Assembly: GCA_021847625.1 (NCBI GenBank)
Contig: JAJZQK010000031.1
Location: 1-13,403, forward strand
Direction of reading: 5' to 3'
Origin: Chloroflexota bacterium
Lineage (GTDB): Bacteria > Chloroflexota > FW602-bin22 > JAMCYS01
Length of the DNA stretch: 13,403 nucleotides
The position numbers were made by a program, and so were the translations under genes. The notes under the pieces are model-generated. The model did no database searches. It worked only from the letters and a program-made list of their open reading frames with translations, and had not been told where the DNA came from. Positions within the stretch are counted from its first letter, which is position 1; every line of letters starts with the position of its first letter. Below, one piece after another: positions 1 through 7,752 of the stretch.

Positions 1-297
1 TACCACTTTGGCGGGCGCGAGAACACACCGTGCGGCCGTCCAGCAGACAGTGGGCGAGATCCGTCCCGGCGGTGCCGCTGCGCGGCCGATCCTCATTTGT
101 CCGATGCATGGCCGGCGCCTGTCTGATAACCCGTCGAGCGAAGAGGGCGGTGGTGCTATGCTTGGCGCGTGAGGCTCAGCTCCGGCCGTGGCCCCGGGCA
201 GCGCCCGATACTACGCCAGGCAGCCATCACTGATAGCTCCACCGACAAGGCGTCAAGTGCGGACCAGGCGCCCTCCGGCTCCGTAGTGGAGGCGAAG
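1..297. other. Leader region without a recognisable gene
   Basis: No convincing coding region is visible here. Short open frames run in from the left edge (for example to stops near 126 and 172), but their translations are Arg/Ala/Pro-rich and carry no recognisable motif. The stretch probably holds the promoter and 5' untranslated region of the dehydrogenase and perhaps of the whole gene set. A TTGTCC-like box at 97-102 and a TGATAA box at 124-129 are 21 bases apart, too far for a normal housekeeping promoter, so I do not call a promoter. The last 30 bases can fold over the ribosome binding site of the next gene. Confidence 0.5.
269..294 (+). promoter_or_regulatory. Hairpin covering the ribosome binding site of the dehydrogenase gene
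   Basis: CCTCC at 272-276 is a perfect complement of the Shine-Dalgarno core GGAGG at 288-292, with an 11-base loop. Two further pairs (269-270 with 293-294) form if C271 bulges out. A second, more distant complement, CTCCAC at 237-242, could pair with GTGGAG at 286-291. Either pairing would hide the ribosome binding site five bases before the ATG at 298. The complementarity is seen directly; a regulatory role is inference, and GC-rich leaders make such pairings by chance. Confidence 0.35.
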
Positions 298-1329
298 ATG
301 AAGCCAGCGGTTCTAGTGCAAGAGAAGAAGGTGCAGATCGAGGAGCTGCCGCCCCCTGTCCCCCTGGCGGACGAGGTCCTGGTCAGGATCAAAGCCTGCG
401 GCGTCTGTGGCTCTGACGTGCACTTCTATCACGAGGGGCGGGTGGGGACTATCCTGGTGGAGGCGCCGCTCGTCCTCGGCCACGAGGCCGCAGGCGAGGT
501 CGTCGAGCTGGGCGCGGGCGTTTCCGGCTGGCAGATGGGCGATCGCGTCGCCATCGAGCCGGGAGTGCAGTGCCGGCGCTGCGCCTACTGCAAGGGCGGC
601 GAATACAACCACTGCCGCCACAGCACCTTCCAGAGCGCCCCCGGCGCCGACGGCTTCTTCGCCGAGTACGCGGCCATCGCCACAGATCGCGTCTTCCGCC
701 TGCCCGACAGCCTCAGCTACGAGGAGGGAGCTCTAATCGAGCCGTGGGCCGTCGCCCTGCAGGCGGCCCAAGAGGGGGCGATCGGTCCCGGGCAGGTGGT
801 GGCCGTCTTCGGCTGCGGGCCGATCGGCCTGCTCTGCCTGCAGGCGGCGGCCGTGCGTGGGGCTGGCAGCATCGTCGCGATCGATCTGGAGGAGCGGCGG
901 CTGAGGCTGGCGGCGGAGCTGGGCGCCACCCACACAGTTAACGCCCGCGCGAGCTCTCCCGCCGAGGTCATTGCCTCCATAACCGGGGGACTGGGCGCCG
1001 ACGTGGCGCTGGAGGCCTCCGGGGCCGTGCCCGCCTTGCAGCAGTGTCTGGCGGCCGTGCGTCCCGGCGGCACCGTGGTGGCGGTCGGGAACTTCAGCGA
1101 GACGACTTTCCCGGTGGACATGATGCGCGTCGTCCTCAAGGGGCTCAAGGTGCACGGCGTCTTCCGTTACGCCAATCAGTTCGCCCAGGGCGCGGCTATG
1201 GCTGCGGCCGGCAGGGTGAACCTGGGGGCGCTGATCAGCCATCGTTTCCCGCTCGACCGGGCTCAGGAGGCGCTCGAGTTCAGCATGCGGCGTAAGGACG
1301 TGGCCATCAAGTGCGTGGTCACCATTTAG
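298..1329 (+). CDS. Zinc-dependent medium-chain dehydrogenase, sorbitol/xylitol dehydrogenase-like
   Basis: This 343-residue protein likely oxidises a polyol or another secondary alcohol to a ketone with NAD+ in the cytoplasm. Catalytic zinc ligands are visible as Cys37 (in GVCGSD), His62-Glu63 (in GHEAAG) and Glu148 (in IEPW). The structural zinc loop is Cys92, Cys95, Cys98 and Cys106. The Rossmann motif GCGPIG (172-177) is followed by Asp196 at the end of the second strand, which favours NAD+ over NADP+. The stretch after Cys37 (HFYHEGRVG) and the ALIEP motif resemble sorbitol and xylitol dehydrogenases, and the length is usual for them. The start at 298 is chosen because GGAGG lies five bases upstream. 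A GTG at 169 would add 43 unconserved residues. The gene heads the set, 51 bases before flavoprotein A. The exact substrate is unknown; threonine or galactitol dehydrogenase-like activity is also possible. Confidence 0.9.
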   Translation: MKPAVLVQEKKVQIEELPPPVPLADEVLVRIKACGVCGSDVHFYHEGRVGTILVEAPLVLGHEAAGEVVELGAGVSGWQMGDRVAIEPGVQCRRCAYCKGGEYNHCRHSTFQSAPGADGFFAEYAAIATDRVFRLPDSLSYEEGALIEPWAVALQAAQEGAIGPGQVVAVFGCGPIGLLCLQAAAVRGAGSIVAIDLEERRLRLAAELGATHTVNARASSPAEVIASITGGLGADVALEASGAVPALQQCLAAVRPGGTVVAVGNFSETTFPVDMMRVVLKGLKVHGVFRYANQFAQGAAMAAAGRVNLGALISHRFPLDRAQEALEFSMRRKDVAIKCVVTI

Positions 1330-1332
1330 CAA

Positions 1333-1339
1333 GAGGAGG
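1333..1339 (+). promoter_or_regulatory. Strong Shine-Dalgarno sequence far from its likely start codon
   Basis: GAGGAGG lies just after the dehydrogenase stop and is close to an ideal ribosome binding site, yet no ATG, GTG or TTG in the frame of flavoprotein A follows at normal spacing. The GTG at 1339 overlaps the motif itself. The homology-supported ATG is at 1381, 41 bases away. Between them CGGGC (1359-1363) and GCCCG (1369-1373) can form a five-pair hairpin, which could bring the site closer to the ATG. That bridging role is inference. Confidence 0.4.
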
Positions 1340-1380
1340 TGACGGGGCAACGCGCCCACGGGCGTGATGCCCGGCGTACA

Positions 1381-2811
1381 ATGGAGACTCTGCAGTACAG
1401 CAAGCAGGTGCCGGTGACGAAGACCGGCGACGTCATCGTGGTCGGCGGTGGGCCGACGGGCATCGCCGCCGCCATTGCCGCTGCCCGCAACGGCGCCCGC
1501 ACCATCCTCGTGGAACGTTACGGCTTCCTCGGTGGTACGGCCACCGCGGGCCTGGTCGGGCCGTTTATGACGTCGTACGACGATACGGGCGAGGTGCAGA
1601 TAGTCCGCGGTATCTTCGACGAGCTGATGCGCCGCCTGGAAACGGTAGGCGGCGGCATTCATCCCGCCAAAACGTCCCCGGGCACGGCCCACAGCTCCTA
1701 TCTCTCGTTCGGCCACAAGCACGTCGCGCCGTTCAGCCCCGAGGCGCTCAAACTTGTCGCCGCCGAGATGTGCCTGGAGGCGGGCGTCGACCTGCTCTTC
1801 CACTCAATGTTCCTCGACCCGATCATGGACGGGAACGCGGTCGCCGGTGTCATCGTCGCCAACAAGTCCGGTCTGCAAGCGCTCAAGGCCAAGGTAACCG
1901 TGGACGCGAGCGGCGACGCCGACGTGGCCTTCGCCGCTGGCGCTCCCACCGTCAAGGGGCGCGAGCTTGACGGTAAGATGCAGCCGGTCTCGCTTTTCTT
2001 CCGCATCGGCAACGTGGAACGCGAGAAGGTGGAGGCCTACCGACGTGAGCATCCGGAGGATAGCCGGCTCTTCGAGTCTATCATCGAGCAGGCGCGCGAA
2101 CGCGGGGAGTATCCCATCCCTCGCCAGGGAATCTCGCCCTGGCTGGAGCCGGACGGCTTCACCTGGCGCCTCAACCAGACGCGCATCCTCGGCATCGACG
2201 GCACCAGCGTCGAGGACCTGACCAGGGCCGAAATCGAGGGGCGACGGCAGGTCGCCTTTCTGATCGACTTCTTCCGCAAGAACCTGCCCGGCTTCGAGAA
2301 CTGCGTTTTTATTGACACGGCGCCGCAGGTAGGCATCCGCGAGACGCGGCGCATCGTCGGCGAGTACGTGCTCAAGCTAGAAGACCTACAGGAAGGCAAG
2401 GTCTTCGCCGACGCCGTCGCCTTCGCCGCCTTCCCGGTGGACATTCACCAGGTCGACGGCATAGGCGGCACCCACCTCGGCTACGGCCCCCGTGGCAAGT
2501 TCCCGATTGCCGACATGTATTCGATTCCCTATCACAGCCTCGTGCCGCTGCAGATCGACGGTTTGCTGGTGGCCGGCCGCACGCTTTCGGCCACGCACGA
2601 AGCAGCGGCTTCGGCCCGCGTCATGCCGTTCTGCTTCGCCACGGGCGAGGCGGCGGGCGTTGCCTCAGCGTTAGCCGTCAAGCAGGGAATGCAGCCGCGT
2701 CAGGTCGACGGAATCGCCGTCCGTCGCGCCCTCGCCAACCAGGGAGCGTACGTCGGGCCGCTAGAGGCGCTGAAGGCCCCGGTGCCACTCGCCAAAAAGG
2801 CGCAGAGCTAA
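1381..2811 (+). CDS. FAD-dependent oxidoreductase A (FAD_oxidored, PF12831-like)
   Basis: This 476-residue cytoplasmic flavoenzyme has an N-terminal FAD-binding Rossmann fold with GGGPTG (22-27), Glu45 at the ribose-binding position and the family's ERYGFLGGTAT segment. Further motifs are DASGDAD (175-181), GIRETRRI, a DIH motif with His356, IPYHSLVP and SATHEA with His406, followed by a Gly/Ala-rich helix. The reaction is not known for this family; oxidation of a C-OH or C-N bond is plausible. No signal peptide, membrane segment or iron-sulphur cysteine cluster is seen. The start at 1381 is preferred because METLQ and the following residues line up with the starts of B and C; GTG 1339 is the alternative but sits inside the Shine-Dalgarno. 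B, on the far side of the transporter genes, is its closest relative here, with almost no gaps and roughly 60% identity judged by eye. Confidence 0.85.
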   Translation: METLQYSKQVPVTKTGDVIVVGGGPTGIAAAIAAARNGARTILVERYGFLGGTATAGLVGPFMTSYDDTGEVQIVRGIFDELMRRLETVGGGIHPAKTSPGTAHSSYLSFGHKHVAPFSPEALKLVAAEMCLEAGVDLLFHSMFLDPIMDGNAVAGVIVANKSGLQALKAKVTVDASGDADVAFAAGAPTVKGRELDGKMQPVSLFFRIGNVEREKVEAYRREHPEDSRLFESIIEQARERGEYPIPRQGISPWLEPDGFTWRLNQTRILGIDGTSVEDLTRAEIEGRRQVAFLIDFFRKNLPGFENCVFIDTAPQVGIRETRRIVGEYVLKLEDLQEGKVFADAVAFAAFPVDIHQVDGIGGTHLGYGPRGKFPIADMYSIPYHSLVPLQIDGLLVAGRTLSATHEAAASARVMPFCFATGEAAGVASALAVKQGMQPRQVDGIAVRRALANQGAYVGPLEALKAPVPLAKKAQS

Positions 2812-2896
2812 GGCCGATTTCTGGAGTCGTCTCGCTGCCGGCGGCGTGGGCCGTTGGCGCACCTTAGATTCGGAAGTGGAGAAGGGAGAAAGGGAG

Positions 2897-4333
2897 ATGC
2901 CTACGGAGCACCTGTCCAGGAAGATCAGCCGGCGCCAGATGCTGGCGGCGATGGGCGTGGCCTCGGCCGGCCTTGTCGCTGCCGCCTGTTCGGCCCCTAG
3001 CCCCGCGCCCAGTGGTGCCGCTACGCCGGCTCCCGCAGCCAAGAAGGGCCAGGTCATCAAGGAGCTCGGCCCCTACCTTGCCAACACTGACGTCAAGGGA
3101 GAGATCCTCTTCCCCAACGCCTGGGGTGGCGCGCGCATTCCCTTGATGGAAGCGCAGATCGCTGACTTCAATAAATTCTACCCGAACGTCAAGATCGTCA
3201 ACGATCCGGTGCGCTCGCCTGACTTGGAGAAGAAACTGCTGCCAGCGCTGGCGGGCGGCAGCCCACCGGCTACGATCATGCTCTACTCCAACATGATGCC
3301 GGCCTACGTCGAGCAGAACGCGCTGCAGCCGCTCGACGACCTGATCGCGCGCGACGAGCTCAAGGTGGACGACGTCTTCTATCCCGGCGAGATCTCGACC
3401 CACCGCTACCAGGGCAAGACCTACTCGCTACCCCAAGTGACGGCCGGCGCCTGGCACTTCGTCTGCTGGCACCAGGACTTGCTCAAGCAGGCCGGCTTCG
3501 ACCCGACGGTGGGCCCGAAGACTTGGTCGGACCTGGACAAGATGGCCGACGCCGTCAAGGCCAAGGTGCCGGGGGTATACTTCTTCGAACACACCCACGC
3601 CTCCAGCCATCCTATGTTCCTCGTCTTACTCTACGGCAACAACGGCCTGTTCATGTCTGAGGACGCGAAGAAGGTTGCCTTCAACAGCGCCGAGGGGCTA
3701 GAGACGTTGGAGTGGATGCTGCAGTTCGGCAAGCGACAGACCAAGAGCGGCAAGTTCGAAGAGATGGCCGACCGCACCTCCTCCGTCAAGGACACCCTCA
3801 CCGGGCCCGTGATGGTCTCCGGCAAGTATGCCGCCTATACGGCCGGCTCCTTCTCCTGGTATACAATCAGAACCTCGGCGCCGGACAAGAAGTTCGGCTA
3901 CAGCCTCTTCCCCTACAATGACAAGAACCCAAAAGCCAAGCACCGCACGCCCGTGCATGGCGGCTGGGGCTTCTGCATTCCGCGTGGCATCGAGGGCGAC
4001 CTCAGGAACGCCTCCTGGGAGTGGATCAAGTACACCTGCCCCGGGGAAGGCAACCATAAGTTCGTCGTTGCCCAGGAGCGGCCGTCGCCGGTGCGCAAGT
4101 ACAACGAGGACCCCGTGCTGGGCGCGAACAACCCGCACTGGCCGATCATCCTCAAGGACTTCGAGATCAACGAGCGTATGCCGGTGACCGGAGTCCACCC
4201 GCAGATCCTGGATTTCATCTACGAAATGCAGGAAGACGTGATGTTCGAGAAGGCGAAGCCGCAGGAGGCGCTCAAGAAGGCCGCCGAGCAGTCGCAGAAG
4301 GTGCTCGACGAGTGGTGGGCCAAGCAGAAGTAG
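2897..4333 (+). CDS. ABC transporter solute-binding lipoprotein, CUT1-like (family 1)
   Basis: This 478-residue protein is the extracellular receptor of an importer for a sugar or sugar-like solute. The N-terminus has a twin-arginine-like motif (Ser11-Arg12-Arg13-Gln-Met-Leu), a short hydrophobic stretch and an AAAC lipobox with Cys31 as the likely lipidated residue. A Ser/Pro/Ala-rich linker (32-48) follows. Family 1 features include FVCWHQDLLKQAGFDP near 187-202 and GGWGF at 355-359. The start at 2897 has purine-rich GAAGGGAG and AGGGAG tracts just upstream and gives a normal signal peptide; an earlier start at 2846 would bury that signal behind 17 charged residues. The two permease genes follow after a gap with three hairpins. 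The ligand cannot be inferred; many aromatic residues suit carbohydrate binding. Ala rather than Leu at position -3 of the lipobox is atypical for E. coli but common in high-GC bacteria. Confidence 0.92.
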   Translation: MPTEHLSRKISRRQMLAAMGVASAGLVAAACSAPSPAPSGAATPAPAAKKGQVIKELGPYLANTDVKGEILFPNAWGGARIPLMEAQIADFNKFYPNVKIVNDPVRSPDLEKKLLPALAGGSPPATIMLYSNMMPAYVEQNALQPLDDLIARDELKVDDVFYPGEISTHRYQGKTYSLPQVTAGAWHFVCWHQDLLKQAGFDPTVGPKTWSDLDKMADAVKAKVPGVYFFEHTHASSHPMFLVLLYGNNGLFMSEDAKKVAFNSAEGLETLEWMLQFGKRQTKSGKFEEMADRTSSVKDTLTGPVMVSGKYAAYTAGSFSWYTIRTSAPDKKFGYSLFPYNDKNPKAKHRTPVHGGWGFCIPRGIEGDLRNASWEWIKYTCPGEGNHKFVVAQERPSPVRKYNEDPVLGANNPHWPIILKDFEINERMPVTGVHPQILDFIYEMQEDVMFEKAKPQEALKKAAEQSQKVLDEWWAKQK

Positions 4334-4360
4334 GTCGCTGCCTCAGTTAGAAGTAATCAG

Positions 4361-4408
4361 GTGCGTCCCGTCCGAGGGTCGGCCGTAGGAACCTGGGACG
4401 GGACGCGC
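4361..4408 (+). promoter_or_regulatory. Long intergenic hairpin between binding-protein and permease genes
   Basis: GCGTCCCGTCC (4363-4373) pairs perfectly with GGACGGGACGC (4396-4406). The stem extends outward by a T-G wobble (4362/4407) and a G-C pair (4361/4408). Past a G-G mismatch, AGG (4375-4377) pairs with CCT (4392-4394), leaving a 14-base loop. No T-run follows, so it is not a typical intrinsic terminator. In many ABC importer operons a structure here protects the upstream mRNA and lowers permease expression; applying that role to this case is inference. Confidence 0.6.
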
Positions 4409-4425
4409 TGCCGCGTCGGCAGCGC
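4405..4425 (+). promoter_or_regulatory. Second hairpin, overlapping the first
   Basis: GCGCTGCCG (4405-4413) and CGGCAGCGC (4417-4425) form a perfect nine-pair stem around a CGT loop. Its left arm shares bases 4405-4408 with the right arm of the preceding hairpin, so both stems cannot be complete at once. This gives either competing structures or two stacked, slightly shortened stems. No T-run follows. Confidence 0.55.
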
Positions 4426-4426
4426 T

Positions 4427-4439
4427 CGACCGGTGGTCG
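4427..4439 (+). promoter_or_regulatory. Third, short hairpin
   Basis: CGACC (4427-4431) and GGTCG (4435-4439) form a five-pair stem around GGT, immediately after the second hairpin and about 25 bases before the permease ribosome binding site. On its own it could be chance; its position in a row of three makes it worth recording. Confidence 0.35.
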
Positions 4440-4474
4440 CACGCGCACCGAAGCCCCGTACGTAGGAGGCTTGC

Positions 4475-5410
4475 ATGCAAAGGTTAATCGAGCCGTCGCC
4501 TCACGCCGTTCTACGGCCGGCGCGACGCATCTCTAGCACCACGCGCGAGGCCCTCTGGGGTTACGCGTTCATCTCTCCGTGGGTAATCGGTCTGCTCGCT
4601 TTCTCGGCCGGGCCTATCCTGGCCGCCCTCTACTACTCGTTCACCGACTACCCGGCGATGGGCTCGCCGACGTGGACCGGGCTGACCAACTATCAGAAGC
4701 TGTTCACCGACGACCCTCTGTTCTGGAAGTCACTCTATAACACCGGCTTCTACGTGCTCTTCAGCGTGCCGCTGCACCAGCTGGCTGCCTTCTTCCTGGC
4801 ACTGATGCTGGTGGGTGGCAAGCGCGGCACCAATTTCTTCCGCACCGCCTTCTACCTGCCCGTAATGATCCCGTTCGTGGCGATGGCGGTGATGTGGAAG
4901 GCGGTGCTGCACCCGACGGTCGGGCTGCTCAATCAGTTGCTACTGACCGTAGGCTTGCCGACGGTCAACCTTCTGGCGAGCGACGTAGCAGTAAAGCCCG
5001 TGCTGGTGGTGCTGACGCTGTGGCTGGTCGGGACACCGATGATCGTCTATCTAGCTGGCCTGCAGAACATCCCCGAACAGTTACACGAGGCGGCGTCCAT
5101 CGACGGCGCCAACGGCTTTCGCCGGCTGATTCACGTTACCGTGCCTATGCTGACACCGACAATACTGTTTAACGTCATCCTGGACATCATCAACTCGTTC
5201 CAGGTGTTCGCGCACGCGCTTATCATCACCGACGGCGGCCCGGTCAACGCCAGCCTCTTCTACGTGCTCTACCTGTACCGACAGGCTTTCGAGTACTTCA
5301 AGATGGGCTATGCCAGCGCCCTAGCTGTCATTCTGTTCGTGGTAATTCTCTTCTTCACCCTGGTCATACTCAGGTCGTCCTCCTCCTGGGTGCATTACGA
5401 TCAGACGTAA
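4475..5410 (+). CDS. ABC transporter permease 1, MalF/UgpA-like (binding-protein-dependent transport)
   Basis: This 311-residue inner-membrane protein forms half of the transport channel. Hydrophobic segments lie near residues 28-56, 90-113, 125-145, 174-195, 225-250 and 280-300, the six-helix pattern of MalF-type permeases without the extra MalF periplasmic insert. The cytoplasmic EAA loop that contacts the ATPase is clear at 205-224 (EAASIDGANGFRRLIHVTVP). TAGGAGG at 4463-4469 lies five bases before the ATG. The gene is 141 bases behind the binding-protein gene and 18 bases ahead of the second permease gene, which is probably co-translated. No ATPase gene is next to it, so the importer must use one encoded elsewhere, as shared MsmK/UgpC-type ATPases do. 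Confidence 0.93.
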   Translation: MQRLIEPSPHAVLRPARRISSTTREALWGYAFISPWVIGLLAFSAGPILAALYYSFTDYPAMGSPTWTGLTNYQKLFTDDPLFWKSLYNTGFYVLFSVPLHQLAAFFLALMLVGGKRGTNFFRTAFYLPVMIPFVAMAVMWKAVLHPTVGLLNQLLLTVGLPTVNLLASDVAVKPVLVVLTLWLVGTPMIVYLAGLQNIPEQLHEAASIDGANGFRRLIHVTVPMLTPTILFNVILDIINSFQVFAHALIITDGGPVNASLFYVLYLYRQAFEYFKMGYASALAVILFVVILFFTLVILRSSSSWVHYDQT

Positions 5411-5428
5411 GTAAGAGGGAGAAGGAAC

Positions 5429-6301
5429 ATGAAAGCCGTACAGATAACCTCTCCCGCGCCCCGCGTGTCCCGGCGAATTCGTTTCGGCGCCTGGGACGTC
5501 GTCGTTTATGCCACGATGCTCGCCTTCGCCCTATTGATGATCGGGCCGTTCCTGTGGGTAGTAACGACGTCGCTCAAGACTCTCGAGCAGACCGCTGCCT
5601 GGCCGCCCACTTGGATGCCGATGCCGCCGACGCTGGAGAACTACTCAGCGGCGCTGTTCCGCTGGGTCAACTTCCCTCAGCTGTTCGCCAACACCTTCAC
5701 CATCGCAGGGGCGGTCGTCGTCGGTGACGTGCTCTCCGGTTCGCTGGTGGCCTATGGCTTTGCCCGCTACCGCTTCCCCGGCCGCAACGTGCTGTTCATC
5801 ATCCTACTCAGTACGATGATGGTGCCGATGGCCGTGCGCTTGGTGCCCCTCTTCCTCATCTTCAAGCAGATGGGCTGGATCAGCACGTTCTATCCTCTGA
5901 TCCTGCCGCATTGGTTCGGCACCGCCTTCTACATCTTCCTTATGCGCCAGTTCTTCATGGGCATCCCCAACGACCTTACGGACGCGGCCCGTATCGACGG
6001 CTGCTCGGAGATAGGTATCTGGTGGCGCGTAGTCCTGCCGCTCTCGCGGCCGGTGTTAGCGGCCGTAGCCATATTCTCGTTCCAGTACGTCTGGAACGAC
6101 TTCATGGGGCCGCTGGTCTTCCTGCAGCGCGGCGAGGTGAAGACGGTGATGCTGGGCATTTACTCGCTTGTCGGCATGATCCAGGAGTGGAACTTCGTCA
6201 TGGCCGGCGTGGTCGTGGCGATGGCGCCGATGGTGGTGCTCTTCTTCGTCTTCCAGAACTTCTTTGTCAAGGGCATCACCATCACCGGCCTTAAGGGTTA
6301 G
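5429..6301 (+). CDS. ABC transporter permease 2, MalG/UgpE-like
   Basis: This 290-residue inner-membrane protein is the second half of the channel. Hydrophobic helices lie near residues 25-47, 88-110, 120-145, 152-172, 208-225 and 255-280. The EAA loop (DAARIDGCSEIGIWWRVVLP, 185-204) and the C-terminal GITITGLKG tail are typical of MalG-type subunits. A purine-rich AGAGGGAGAAGGA stretch (5414-5426) precedes the ATG. The gene follows permease 1 by 18 bases and precedes flavoprotein B by 26 bases, so B is probably made from the same message. This spacing is the strongest physical link between transporter and flavoenzymes. Confidence 0.93.
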   Translation: MKAVQITSPAPRVSRRIRFGAWDVVVYATMLAFALLMIGPFLWVVTTSLKTLEQTAAWPPTWMPMPPTLENYSAALFRWVNFPQLFANTFTIAGAVVVGDVLSGSLVAYGFARYRFPGRNVLFIILLSTMMVPMAVRLVPLFLIFKQMGWISTFYPLILPHWFGTAFYIFLMRQFFMGIPNDLTDAARIDGCSEIGIWWRVVLPLSRPVLAAVAIFSFQYVWNDFMGPLVFLQRGEVKTVMLGIYSLVGMIQEWNFVMAGVVVAMAPMVVLFFVFQNFFVKGITITGLKG

Positions 6302-6327
6302 TCGCGGGACTGGAGGTAGAAGGAACT

Positions 6328-7752
6328 GTGAAGACGATTGAGATCGCGGCGCGGCAGGTGCCGGTGGCCCGTGAGGCCGACGTGCTGGTGGTCGGTGGTG
6401 GGCCGGCGGGCATCGGTGCGGCCATCGCCGCCGCCCGCAGTGGCGCCCGCACGATACTGGCCGAGCGCTACGGCTTCCTCGGCGGCACCGCGACGGCAGC
6501 GCTGGTAGGACCATTCATGACCGACCATAGCCTGGACGGCAGCACCCAGGTCGTCCGCGGCATCTACGACGAGCTGATGCGGCGCATGGAGGCGATGGGC
6601 GGCGCCCTTCATCCCGCCAAGACTGACAGCGGCACCGTCTATAGCTCGTATATAGTCACCGGCCACAAGCACGTAGGCCCGTTCCATCCCGAGGCGCTGA
6701 AATCAGTCGCGGCGGAGATGTGTCTGGAGGCGGGGGTCGAGCTGCTGCTGCACAGCTGGTTCCTGGAGCCGGTCATGGAGGGCCAGCAGGTGGCGGGGGC
6801 CGTCTTCGCCAGCAAGTCGGGCCAACAGGCGGTGCTCGCCAAGGTCTCGATCGACTGCACAGGCGATGCCGACCTGGCTTACCAGGCGGGTGCTCCCACC
6901 GTCAAGGGACGAGAGACGGATGGCAAGATGCAGCCGATGACCATGTTCTTTCGCATCGGTAACGTGAACCGCGATAAGGTGGAAGCTTACCACCAGCAGC
7001 ACTCCGACGAGCCTCGTCTCTTTCAGGCCATCGTGGACGAGGCCCGCGCCCGGGGCGAGTTTCCCGTCCCGAGGCTGGCCATCGGCGCCTACATGGAGCA
7101 GGATGGGTGGAGCTGGCGCATCAACACCACCCGTCTGCTCGGCCTGGACGGCACCAAGGTCGAGGACCTGATCACCGGCGAGATCGAGGGTCGGAGGCAG
7201 GTGGCATTCTTGATGGACTTCTTCCACAAGCACCTGCCGGGCTTTGAGAACTGCGTGCTGCTGGAGACCGGCGCCCAGGTGGGCGTGCGCGAGACACGGC
7301 GCATCCTGGGTGAGCACGTCCTCAGCCTGGAAGACCTGGCCTCCGGGGAGGTCTACGTGGACACCATCGCCCTGGGTGGTTTCCCGGTCGACATCCACCA
7401 GGTGGACGGAGCAGGGGGCACGGTGTCAGGCTGGGCCAGGGGCAAGCACCCGGTGGCTGATGCCTACGCCATCCCCTATCGCAGCCTGGTGCCCAGGGAG
7501 GTGGAGGGCCTGCTGGTAGCCGGGCGCTGCCTGTCCGCCACGCATGAGGCGGCCGGCGCGGTGCGGGTGATGCCCACCTGCTTCGCCATGGGCCAGGCGG
7601 CCGGCATGGCGGCGGCGCTGGCGCTGCGTCAGGGCGTGGAGGTGCGCCAGGTTGATGTGTCCACCTTACGCCAGCACCTTCAAGCCCAGGGTGCCTACGT
7701 CGGGCCAGTCGCCGTGGTGGCCACGCCCGTGCCTCCCACCGCCAGGAGCTAA
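6328..7752 (+). CDS. FAD-dependent oxidoreductase B (FAD_oxidored, PF12831-like)
   Basis: This 474-residue cytoplasmic flavoenzyme is the close paralogue of A. Motifs in order are GGGPAG (23-28), ERYGFLGGTAT, DCTGDAD, GVRETRRI, DIH with His357, IPYRSLVP and SATHEA with His406. A GHKHV loop, roughly at residue 112, is shared with A but not with C or D. The start is GTG at 6328, with TGGAGG (6311-6316) and AAGGA just upstream; the next in-frame starts would cut off the Rossmann fold. The gene follows the second permease by 26 bases, which suggests that it acts on the imported solute or its first product. No cysteine cluster or export signal is present. The substrate is unknown. Near-colinearity with A points to a duplication on either side of the transporter genes. 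Confidence 0.87.
   Translation: MKTIEIAARQVPVAREADVLVVGGGPAGIGAAIAAARSGARTILAERYGFLGGTATAALVGPFMTDHSLDGSTQVVRGIYDELMRRMEAMGGALHPAKTDSGTVYSSYIVTGHKHVGPFHPEALKSVAAEMCLEAGVELLLHSWFLEPVMEGQQVAGAVFASKSGQQAVLAKVSIDCTGDADLAYQAGAPTVKGRETDGKMQPMTMFFRIGNVNRDKVEAYHQQHSDEPRLFQAIVDEARARGEFPVPRLAIGAYMEQDGWSWRINTTRLLGLDGTKVEDLITGEIEGRRQVAFLMDFFHKHLPGFENCVLLETGAQVGVRETRRILGEHVLSLEDLASGEVYVDTIALGGFPVDIHQVDGAGGTVSGWARGKHPVADAYAIPYRSLVPREVEGLLVAGRCLSATHEAAGAVRVMPTCFAMGQAAGMAAALALRQGVEVRQVDVSTLRQHLQAQGAYVGPVAVVATPVPPTARS

Noticed and set aside
97..129. Possible promoter with TTGTCC and TGATAA boxes
   Set aside because: The 21-base spacing is too long and both boxes match weakly, so it is not called.
169..297. 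N-terminal extension of the dehydrogenase from a GTG at 169
   Set aside because: The 43 extra residues are unlike the family, and ATG 298 has a well-spaced GGAGG and gives the usual length.
733..1803. Long open frame of 356 codons on the minus strand
   Set aside because: It lies opposite the dehydrogenase and flavoprotein A, which have clear family motifs. Its translation has no recognisable motif and is rich in His/Arg/Gly, as expected for the antisense of GC-rich genes.
4396..4439. Intrinsic terminator after the binding-protein gene
   Set aside because: Strong stems are present but no T-run follows any of them, and the next gene is a permease that should be co-expressed.
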